A stretch of DNA of 64,000 nt from Hydrogenophaga pseudoflava (GTDB taxonomy: Bacteria; Pseudomonadota; Gammaproteobacteria; Burkholderiales; Burkholderiaceae_C). Under the pieces are notes generated by a model. It worked only from the letters and a program-made list of their open reading frames with translations, was not told the origin of the DNA and ran no database searches. The DNA lies in assembly GCF_031020795.1 (NCBI RefSeq), contig NZ_JAVHJP010000005.1, positions 189,362 through 253,361 on the forward strand. Direction: 5' to 3'. Position numbers and translations under genes: made by a program. Shown in pieces: positions 8,326 to 17,786 of the stretch (positions are counted from its first letter, which is position 1; the number at the start of each line of letters is the position of its first letter).

Positions 8326-8946
8326 ATGTCCCTTTTCGACCGACTGTTCGGCACCCGCTCTGCGGAACAACCCGGGTCGCGCCCGCCGGCCGACCGCCGG
8401 GCCGCGGTGGACGGTTCGTCCGCGGCCCACGAGGCCGCCCGCCTGCTGCGCGCGCCCACGGCGCTGATGCAGCTCAGCGAGGCCGAGGCGCTGACCGTGG
8501 TCGGCTTCATGCAGCCCAAACGCCTCAAGAGCGGCACGACCATCATCCGCCAGGGCGAGGCCACCGACACCGGCTACATGGTGCTGGTGCTCGAAGGCGA
8601 AATCACCGTGGAGACGCTGATCGCGCGCCGCGTCAACCCGGTCACCGTGACCGTGCTCGGCCCGGGCAGCCTGATCGGGGAGATGGCCCTGGTCGACGGT
8701 GGCGCGCGCTCGGCCTCCTGCACCGCAAGCACCGACGTGGCCTGCGCCGTGCTCACGCGCGAAGCCCTGGAGGCACTGACCGCGGAACAGCCGGCCACCG
8801 CCGCCAAGCTGATGGCCGCCGTGGCCCAGCGCCTGGCCGAGCGCCTGCGCGACAGCGGCCACAAGCTGCAGGTCTACAGCCAGCTGGTGCAGACCATGCA
8901 GGGTGAGATCGACAGGCTCATGCCGACGCCTGACCAGCGCCGCTGA
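8326..8946 (+). CDS. Cyclic-nucleotide-binding domain protein without HTH
   Basis: 206-residue protein with one cNMP-binding (Crp-like) beta-roll at about residues 60-165. The phosphate-binding cassette reads GSLIGEMALVDGGARSAS, which keeps the Gly, Glu and Arg normally used to hold cAMP or cGMP. The C-terminal helices (about 160-200) carry no helix-turn-helix, so it is probably a ligand-binding regulatory subunit and not a transcription factor. The N-terminus (about 1-35) is low-complexity. It follows the pirin pair by 53 bases but has its own -10-like element. Confidence 0.85.
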   Translation: MSLFDRLFGTRSAEQPGSRPPADRRAAVDGSSAAHEAARLLRAPTALMQLSEAEALTVVGFMQPKRLKSGTTIIRQGEATDTGYMVLVLEGEITVETLIARRVNPVTVTVLGPGSLIGEMALVDGGARSASCTASTDVACAVLTREALEALTAEQPATAAKLMAAVAQRLAERLRDSGHKLQVYSQLVQTMQGEIDRLMPTPDQRR

Positions 8947-8968
8947 AGCGCCGCGTGGCGTGGGCCGC

Positions 8969-10528
8969 TCAGGCGGCGTGCAGCTTGAACACCTTGACCG
9001 CGTCCAGCAGATGGGTGGCTTGGTCGCGCAGGCTGGCGGCGGCGGCGGCCGACTCTTCGACCAGCGCCGAGTTCTGCTGGGTCATCTGATCCAGGTTCGC
9101 GACCGCCAGGTTCACCTCGCCCACACCGGTCGCCTGCTCCTGATTGGCCTGGCGCATGGTGCCGACCAGCTCGTTCACCCGTTGTACCGACTCGACAATC
9201 TGCTGCATGGTGTGGCCGGCGCTGTTCACCAGCGCGCCGCCCGACTCCACCCGCTGCACCGATTCGCTGATCAGGTCCTTGATCTCCCGGGCCGCCTCGG
9301 CCGAGCGTGTGGCCAGCGACCGCACTTCCGACGCCACCACCGCAAAACCGCGCCCGTGATCGCCCGCGCGGGCCGCCTCGACGGCGGCATTGAGCGCCAG
9401 GATGTTGGTCTGGAAGGCGATACCGTCGATCACGCCGGTGATGTCGGCGATGCGCCGCGAGGAGTGGGTGATCTGGTCCATGGTGGTCATCACCTCGGCC
9501 ACCACGCGGCTGCCATCGGCCGCACTGTGCGAGGCCTGCTGCGAGATGTCGCCCGCCTGGTTGGCGGCGGCGGCGTTGCGCGTCACCGTCTCGTTGATCT
9601 CGGCCATGGCGGCCGCCGTCTGTTCCAGGTTGGACGCCGTCTGTTCGGTGCGGCCCGACAGATCGTTGTTGCCGGCGGCAATCTCCGAGGCCGCGGTCTC
9701 CATGCTGTGCGCCGACTCCTGCACCATGCCCACCATGCGCCGAAGGTTGGCGCTCATCATGGCCATCGAGCGCAGCAGCTGCCCCACCTCATCGTGACCG
9801 TCGCGCACCCGGATGTCCTGGCTGATGTCGCCCTGGGCGATGGCGTGCGCCACCCGGTTGGCCTTGTTCAGGCCCTTCACGATGGAGCGCGAGATGCTGC
9901 GCGCGAGCAGCACCGTGACCACCAGCGTCGCGCCCACGATCATCGCCAGCTTGCGGACATACGAAAAGAGTTCGGCCTTCAGGTCGTCGATGTAGATGCC
10001 CGAACCGATCACCCAACCCCAGGGCTCGAAGCCCTTGACATAGGACAGCTTCTCCACCGGCCGGTCCTGTCCCGGCTTGGGCCAGAGGTAGGGCACGAAG
10101 CCCTGCTGTTCTTTGCGGACCTTGTCGGCGAAGGCCACGAACAGCGCCAATCCGTTGGGGTCCTTCATGCCACTCACGTCGGTGCCATCCAGCGCCGGCT
10201 TGATCGGGTGCATCACGACCCGCGGGGTCATGTCGTTGATCCAGAAGTACTCGTTGCCTTCGTAGCGCAGCTTCGAGATCGCGCCCTTGGCAAGCGCCTG
10301 GGCGGCCGCGCGGTCCATCTGTCCGCTGGTTTCCAGCCCGTGGGCCCAGGCCACGATGCCATGCGCCACCTCCACGGTGCGCCGGGTGGCATCCTGCCGC
10401 GCGGCGTAGCCGTGCCGGTAGGTTTCAACCCCCTGCCACGCCGCCAGAGCCACCAGACAGGCAATGCCCAGAAACGCCAGGAACCGCAGTTTGGCCACGA
10501 TGGACCAGCGCTGAAACCAGTAATGCAT
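8969..10528 (-). CDS. Membrane methyl-accepting chemotaxis protein, single-Cache sensor
   Basis: 519-residue transmembrane chemoreceptor. TM1 is at about 14-32. The periplasmic sensor resembles the sCache_2 family (NEYFWINDMTPRVVMHPIKP, GWVIGSGIYIDD). TM2 is at about 190-210, then HAMP, then the methyl-accepting helices with the tip FQTNILALNAAVEAARAG. It ends FKLHAA with no NWETF-type tether. The start ATG at 10528 is preceded by agaggga and begins just before TM1. sCache_2 receptors often sense small organic acids; the ligand here is unknown. It is convergent with the cNMP-binding gene and monocistronic. Confidence 0.93.
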   Translation of the reverse strand: MHYWFQRWSIVAKLRFLAFLGIACLVALAAWQGVETYRHGYAARQDATRRTVEVAHGIVAWAHGLETSGQMDRAAAQALAKGAISKLRYEGNEYFWINDMTPRVVMHPIKPALDGTDVSGMKDPNGLALFVAFADKVRKEQQGFVPYLWPKPGQDRPVEKLSYVKGFEPWGWVIGSGIYIDDLKAELFSYVRKLAMIVGATLVVTVLLARSISRSIVKGLNKANRVAHAIAQGDISQDIRVRDGHDEVGQLLRSMAMMSANLRRMVGMVQESAHSMETAASEIAAGNNDLSGRTEQTASNLEQTAAAMAEINETVTRNAAAANQAGDISQQASHSAADGSRVVAEVMTTMDQITHSSRRIADITGVIDGIAFQTNILALNAAVEAARAGDHGRGFAVVASEVRSLATRSAEAAREIKDLISESVQRVESGGALVNSAGHTMQQIVESVQRVNELVGTMRQANQEQATGVGEVNLAVANLDQMTQQNSALVEESAAAAASLRDQATHLLDAVKVFKLHAA

Positions 10529-10611
10529 GAGATCCCTCTGAGTTGAATCCGCCTTCGGCAGCGGCGTGAGCAGCCCCAGTCTGGAGCGCCTTTCTCTCAT
10601 GCAATCGGTCG

Positions 10612-10656
10612 ATGAGCCCGGAAATTGAGTGCTTTATGTCACGCTTGCGGGCTCAT
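10612..10656. repeat. Inverted repeat ATGAGCCCG/CGGGCTCAT between mcp and alx
   Basis: Perfect 9-base inverted repeat (10612-10620 and 10648-10656) with a 27-base loop. It lies downstream of the terC/alx stop and upstream of the chemoreceptor gene. It has no T run, so it is not a textbook terminator. Confidence 0.4.
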
Positions 10657-10688
10657 TCGGCGCGGGCGCGGCCAAGGCGCCCGACGCC

Positions 10689-11639
10689 TCAGGTGTTGGG
10701 CGCGGTCTTGGCGCTCCAGACCATGGTGACGGCCAGGATGCCCAGCACCACGCCCAGCGACACCGCCACCGGGATCTTGAAGATGTCGATCAGCATCATC
10801 TTGCTGCCGATGAACACCAGGATCACCGCCAGACCGTAGTTCAGCAGGTGGAAGCGGCTGGCCGCGGCCTGCAGCAGGAAGAACATGGCGCGCAGGCCGA
10901 GGATGGCGAACACGTTGCTGGTGAGCACGATGAACGGGTCCTTGGTGATGGCGAAGATGGCCGGGATGGAGTCCACCGCAAAAATCACGTCGGTCAGGCC
11001 CACCATGGCGATCACCATCAGCAGCGGCGTGGCGATCTTCTTGCCGTTCTCGATGGTGAAGAACTTTTCACCGTCGTAGTGCTTGCTCACCGGCATCACG
11101 CGGCGCAGCAGCTTGAGCGCCGGGTTGTCGTCCAGGCTCTCTTCCTTGCCGGCGGCCCACCACATCTTGACGCCGGTGAGGATCAGGAAGGCGCCGAACA
11201 CATAGAGGATCCAGTGGAACTGCGCCAGCAGCCAGCCGCCCACCAGGATCATGATGGTGCGCAGCACGATGGCGCCCAGGATGCCGATCATCAGCACCCG
11301 CTTCTGGAAGGCCGGCGGCACCGCGAAGTAGGTGAAGATCAGCAGGAACACGAAGATGTTGTCCACCGCCAGGCTCTTCTCGATCAGGTAACCGGTCAGG
11401 AACTCCAGCGACTTCTCGTTGGCCAGCGCGGTCGAGCCGGTGGTGTCCTTGATGGCCCACCACAGCAGACCGTTGAAGACGAAGCTCACCGCCACCCAGG
11501 CCAGCGACCAGTTGAGCGCCTCCTTCACGCCCACGGCGTGCGCGCCCTGCTTCTTGAGCACGACGAAGTCAACGAACAGGGCCGCGAGCACGAAGGCGAC
11601 GAAGACGCCCCAGAGCCAGAGGGGTGCGATGGTTTCCAT
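10689..11639 (-). CDS. alx: TerC/Alx-family membrane protein (probable Mn2+ exporter)
   Basis: 316-residue polytopic inner-membrane protein of the TerC family with about eight or nine transmembrane helices. Family motifs seen are LSLEFLTGYLIEKSLAVDNIF (in part: EKSLAVDNIFVFL) and the symmetric VIFAVDSIPAIFAIT, whose acidic residues (Asp in AVDN and AVDS) lie in the membrane. Alx/TerC members export manganese and may help metallate secreted proteins. The ATG at 11639 is the start that fits the first helix. A long leader carrying a yybP-ykoY riboswitch precedes it, and the sequence aaaagg close to the start is the likely ribosome-binding site. Confidence 0.93.
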   Translation of the reverse strand: METIAPLWLWGVFVAFVLAALFVDFVVLKKQGAHAVGVKEALNWSLAWVAVSFVFNGLLWWAIKDTTGSTALANEKSLEFLTGYLIEKSLAVDNIFVFLLIFTYFAVPPAFQKRVLMIGILGAIVLRTIMILVGGWLLAQFHWILYVFGAFLILTGVKMWWAAGKEESLDDNPALKLLRRVMPVSKHYDGEKFFTIENGKKIATPLLMVIAMVGLTDVIFAVDSIPAIFAITKDPFIVLTSNVFAILGLRAMFFLLQAAASRFHLLNYGLAVILVFIGSKMMLIDIFKIPVAVSLGVVLGILAVTMVWSAKTAPNT

Positions 11640-11684
11640 GAATGACAGACCTTTTCTTGAGGACGGTGTTGATCGGATGAAGAA

Positions 11685-11836
11685 CACCCTCCAAGGTCTG
11701 GCCGGGACCGGGCATGGCGCCCGGCCCGGGGCATCCGGCGGCCTCTCGGTGAAGACCGCGTACTGACGGATGCCCCACCCGCCGAAGCCGGGCTGTGCGT
11801 CCGGTGGCGGGCTGGTTACTCCCCTTGATGGGAGCC
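11685..11836 (-). ncRNA. yybP-ykoY (manganese) riboswitch upstream of alx
   Basis: The minus-strand leader shows the hallmark elements of this class: CAAGGGGAGTAACC near the 5' side, CCGTCAGTACGCGG in the third stem, and CAGACCTTGG at the 3' side. P1 can form between CAAGG and CCTTG (flanked by CTCC and GGAG). P2 forms by CCCGCC with GGCGGG. P3 is a perfect 10-base pair stem, GGGGCATCCG with CGGATGCCCC. The class binds Mn2+ and is known in front of alx/terC and mntP genes. The downstream AAGGTCTG, which includes the ribosome-binding site, is complementary to CAGACCTT in the aptamer, giving a plausible translational switch. Confidence 0.88.
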
Positions 11837-11839
11837 GCG

Positions 11840-11845
11840 ATTGTG
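11840..11845 (-). promoter_or_regulatory. -10-like CACAAT for the riboswitch transcript
   Basis: CACAAT on the minus strand lies just upstream of the first P1 bases, placing the predicted transcription start at about 11833, exactly where the aptamer begins. Confidence 0.4.
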
Positions 11846-12004
11846 CAAGCGCCTTGCATGTCCGCCGCCGGGAAGGTTCTTCCGGAAAAAACAGAAAGTG
11901 GCGAGGAGTCACATCCGGTTTCGATTGCTGACAACTTGCCGCTTCATTCCCTTGAGCCCCGGGCGATACAGCCAGGGACCAACCCACGGAAAAGGAGGCG
12001 TCAG

Positions 12005-12331
12005 ATGATGTTCACGAACAACACGGACGAGTGGCTGCAGGAGGTCGATCTCTGGAACCGGCGCGAGACCGAAGACCTGCTTGCCACACTGGAGCAACGG
12101 CAATCGGTCGGCATGTTCGAGTTCGCGTCCAGCGACGACCGCGGGCGGGGCTACGTGATGACCCCCCACACCAACAGCGTCCTGGTTTTGGCTTCGGACG
12201 CGGAGCGCCTGGCACTGGCCGAGCGGCTGCGCCGCTCCCTGCGCGGGGAGTGGGACAGCTGCCTGATGGTCTACATGAGCGCAGCACCAGCCACCGGAAC
12301 AGCCGATGGGGCGCGGTCGCGCCTGATGTAG
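12005..12331 (+). CDS. Small hypothetical protein
   Basis: 108-residue acidic cytoplasmic protein with no recognised family. It starts at tandem ATGs after a strong ribosome-binding site (aaaaggaggcg at 11990-12000). The sequence has a helical N-terminus (DEWLQEVDLWNRRETEDLL), a central beta-rich stretch and a helix around ERLALAERLRRSLRGEW. The strong ribosome-binding site supports that it is translated. It is convergent with metH1, one base apart. Function unknown. Confidence 0.7.
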   Translation: MMFTNNTDEWLQEVDLWNRRETEDLLATLEQRQSVGMFEFASSDDRGRGYVMTPHTNSVLVLASDAERLALAERLRRSLRGEWDSCLMVYMSAAPATGTADGARSRLM

Positions 12332-12332
12332 C

Positions 12333-13379
<1,047 letters not shown>

Positions 13380-13388
13380 GATCCCGCG

Positions 13389-13394
13389 ATTGTA
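13389..13394 (-). promoter_or_regulatory. -10-like TACAAT before metH1
   Basis: Near-consensus TACAAT nine bases before the metH1 ATG on the minus strand, with no ribosome-binding site between. A leader of at most about three bases is predicted. Confidence 0.5.
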
Positions 13395-13476
13395 GGAAAC
13401 GGTCCCCGGCCGGCCGTGGTCATGGGCTTCGGCGCCGACCCTGTTTTCTATACTGAGCCGCTTCAGGAGGTGTGTC

Positions 13477-14058
13477 GTGCAACTGCGTGAGGGCCCATGG
13501 GCCGCTGGCCCGGGCCACCGGGCGTTGGCATGGGGGCTTTGCGCCCTGCTGGCGGGCTGCGACCAGATCGGCACGTGGGGCGCGGAGCGCAGCCACACGG
13601 TGCTGGCGGTGATCGAGCGGGCGCCGGGCCCGTTCGGACAGGTGAGCTGGCACGCGGACTACCGCGCCGAGGACTGCCCTGCGGGCGCGCCGTCCGGTGG
13701 CGACTTGAGCGTGCCCCTGCCGGTCGTACACAAGGGCGGACAGCACTACGAGACCACGATCCCCGCTCGCCCGGCGGCCGGCGCGGAACAGGACCGCTGC
13801 CGCTGGCGGCTGGTGTCCACCTCGGCCCGTTTTGCGGCCACCGCCGCCGAGGGCGACGAGGTCTTCGAGGCCCGCCTGACGGCCGAGGATCTGACGCGGG
13901 AACGGCCGGTGGTCCTGTACTACTGGCGCGGCACCTACCCGCGCATGCCGGGGGCGATCATCACCCGCTCGCTCGGGGAGCCGGACCGCCAGGTGTTCCG
14001 TCCCGAATTCCAGAACCAGCTGTTCACCATCACGCTGACGCCCCGGGCGGCCAGTTGA
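13477..14058 (+). CDS. Predicted lipoprotein of unknown function
   Basis: 193-residue secreted lipoprotein with a lipobox LLAGC (Cys at about residue 28) after a hydrophobic segment. The start is GTG at 13477, supported by caggagg seven bases upstream. The mature part is probably beta-rich, with two Cys residues (EDCPAG and DRCRWR) that could form a disulphide. No family recognised. Divergent from metH1 and upstream of the rhodanese-recQ pair. Confidence 0.8.
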   Translation: MQLREGPWAAGPGHRALAWGLCALLAGCDQIGTWGAERSHTVLAVIERAPGPFGQVSWHADYRAEDCPAGAPSGGDLSVPLPVVHKGGQHYETTIPARPAAGAEQDRCRWRLVSTSARFAATAAEGDEVFEARLTAEDLTRERPVVLYYWRGTYPRMPGAIITRSLGEPDRQVFRPEFQNQLFTITLTPRAAS

Positions 14059-14096
14059 CCCGCCCGCCGCCGCGGCACTGGGGCCGTGGCCTCAAC

Positions 14097-14102
14097 GACA
14101 AT
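14097..14102 (+). promoter_or_regulatory. -10-like GACAAT before rhodanese gene
   Basis: GACAAT eight bases before the ATG at 14111, without a ribosome-binding site. It would serve the rhodanese-recQ transcript. Confidence 0.45.
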
Positions 14103-14110
14103 ACGCCTCC

Positions 14111-14526
14111 ATGAAACACCTGCTCCCGACCGAGGCTTGGGCCTGGCTGCAAGACCAGACCGCGCAGCGCGCCGCCCGGGGCCTGGAGCCCCCGCTGTTC
14201 GTCGATGTGCGCATGGAGATCGAGTCGCTCTACGTCGGCCGGCCGCCCGGCGTGGTGCACATCGCCTGGTACGAGTACCCGGACCTCACCACCGATCCGA
14301 GGGCTTTTGCCGCCGCCGTGGAAGCCGAGGCCGGCGACAAGGCGCGCCCGGTGCTGCTGATCTGCCGCAGCGGCAAGCGCACGCAGGACGCTGCTGCCGC
14401 GCTGGAAGCCGCCGGCTTCACGGACGTGCTGCACGTGGTGCACGGTTTCGAAGGCGATCTGGACGACCAGTTCAAGCGCAGCACGGTCAACGGCTGGCGC
14501 CACGACGGCCTGCCCTGGGAACAGAT

Positions 14527-14530
<4 letters not shown>
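14111..14530 (+). CDS. Rhodanese-like domain protein
   Basis: 139-residue single rhodanese domain. The active-site loop is LICRSGKRT with the catalytic Cys that would carry persulphide sulphur. The N-terminal strand has the usual FVDVRMEIE, and HIAWYEYPD matches the region that in many single-domain rhodaneses reads H(I/V)P. Likely a cytoplasmic sulphur-transfer protein; partner unknown. Its last bases overlap the recQ GTG start (GTGA), so the two genes are translationally coupled. Confidence 0.92.
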
Positions 14531-16422
<1,892 letters not shown>

Positions 16423-16593
16423 AGCCCGCCGGCCTTGCGCCGATACGGCTGTCAACCATCGTCTGACCACCCGACCGCCCGTCGGAAATGGGGCTGTTTT
16501 CCGGTCCATTTCTCTCAAGACCCCACCCCGCCCGCCGAAGAACCAGAGGAAGCCGGTGGACTGCCGGCACCAAGACTTCAGCGGAGAGTGACC

Positions 16594-16935
16594 ATGTTTT
16601 TCAAGCTGCCCTGGTTCGGACAGAAAGAAGCCAGCTACCACGACACCCAGGTCCTGGAAATGGACTTCCTGGTGAGCGAATTCGAGGACGCCGTGTCCGA
16701 CATCCAGGACCCGCTGCGCACACGGTTGCACGCAGCCCTGCTGGCGTGCCGCAACCCGCAGGACCTCTGGTTCCTGCGCGGCAAGCTGTTCAACCTGATC
16801 TCCAAGCACCACTGCGAAGGCGTGGCCCACCAGCGCGTTTCCCGGCTGGACCAGAAGCTGCAGTTTTTCGTGAACCACCACCCGGACCACACCCCCGAGG
16901 AACTGCCGTCGGGTCCGATGGCCCTGTTGCACTGA
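16594..16935 (+). CDS. Small hypothetical protein
   Basis: 113-residue predicted helical cytoplasmic protein, starting at ATG 16594 after ggagagtg. Notable are a His-rich segment (ISKHHCEGVAHQRV and FVNHHPDH) and many aromatic residues at the N-terminus (MFFKLPWFGQ). No family recognised. The 171 bases between recQ and this gene hold no other gene. A GC-rich hairpin follows it at 16956-16990. Confidence 0.65.
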   Translation: MFFKLPWFGQKEASYHDTQVLEMDFLVSEFEDAVSDIQDPLRTRLHAALLACRNPQDLWFLRGKLFNLISKHHCEGVAHQRVSRLDQKLQFFVNHHPDHTPEELPSGPMALLH

Positions 16936-16955
16936 CCGGGACCGGCCCGGTCACA

Positions 16956-16990
16956 GAAGCCGCCGCGCGCCGCAGGGTGCGGGCGGCTTC
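16956..16990 (+). terminator. Possible hairpin terminator without T run
   Basis: GAAGCCGCC (16956-16964) pairs with GGCGGCTTC (16982-16990). No T tract follows, so it could only be a weak or Rho-assisted end for the small gene upstream. Confidence 0.3.
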
Positions 16991-17050
16991 GCCATTTCCG
17001 GCGCGCCGTCGGCGGGTGCCCGCACCGGTGCATGGCCATCTCGCCTTTCC

Positions 17051-17056
17051 TAGAAT
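17051..17056 (+). promoter_or_regulatory. -10-like TAGAAT before glutamine amidotransferase gene
   Basis: TAGAAT seven bases before the ATG at 17064 with no ribosome-binding site. This is one of the clearest leaderless candidates in the window. Confidence 0.5.
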
Positions 17057-17063
17057 CCGGGCC

Positions 17064-17786
17064 ATGTCCCATGCTCCCCTGCTCATCCTCAAGACCGGCT
17101 CCACCCATGCCCACATCCGCGACCGGCTGGGCGACTTCGACGACTGGATCGCCGCCGGGCTGCGCGAGGGCGGCGCCACGGTGCTGGCGACACACGACGC
17201 ACAGGCCGGTGGGTTGCCCGACGCGCCCGAGCGGTTTTCGGGCGTGGTGCTCACCGGCTCGCACAGCATGGTGAGCGAGCGCGAGCCCTGGAGCGAGGCT
17301 CTCGTCCCCTGGCTGCAGGCCGCTGTCGCTGCCGGCACGCCGGTGCTGGGCATCTGCTACGGCCACCAGCTGCTGGCCCACGCGCTGGGCGGCGAGGTGA
17401 CCCACCACCCCGACGGTGTGGAGATCGGCACCGTGACCGTGGAGCGCCATGCCGCGGCGGCCAATGACCCGCTGCTCGGCGGCCTGCCAGGGCGCTTTCC
17501 GGCGCAGGCGGTGCACTGGCAGTCGGTGCGCCGCCTGCCTGCAGACGCCGTGCTGCTGGCCGGCAGCGCGCACGAGGCGCACCACGCTTTCCGTGTTGGC
17601 GAACGCGCCTGGGGCGTGCAGTTCCACCCGGAGTTTTCCGACGCGGCGCTGCGCGCTTACCTCGACGGATTGGGGCCGACGCTGGCCACAGAAGGGTTGG
17701 ATGCAGCACAGATTGCCGCCGCGCTCAGCCCGACGCCCGAAGCCGCCTCGGTGCTGCCCCGATTCGCCAGACTGGCGCTGGCCTGA
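17064..17786 (+). CDS. Class I glutamine amidotransferase-like protein
   Basis: 240-residue GATase-1 domain protein similar to the stand-alone GMP-synthase-like amidotransferases. The nucleophile elbow is GICYGHQLLA with the catalytic Cys, and the His-Glu pair is FHPEFS. GSHSMVSERE is the typical loop of this stand-alone group. No synthetase domain is attached, so it may hydrolyse a gamma-glutamyl compound or supply ammonia to an unknown partner. Convergent with the AAA+ gene: the stops are adjacent (17786/17787). Confidence 0.88.
   Translation: MSHAPLLILKTGSTHAHIRDRLGDFDDWIAAGLREGGATVLATHDAQAGGLPDAPERFSGVVLTGSHSMVSEREPWSEALVPWLQAAVAAGTPVLGICYGHQLLAHALGGEVTHHPDGVEIGTVTVERHAAAANDPLLGGLPGRFPAQAVHWQSVRRLPADAVLLAGSAHEAHHAFRVGERAWGVQFHPEFSDAALRAYLDGLGPTLATEGLDAAQIAAALSPTPEAASVLPRFARLALA

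Noticed and set aside
10612-10656. Inverted repeat as terminator of alx
   Set aside because: The loop is 27 bases and there is no T run, so it was kept only as a repeat.
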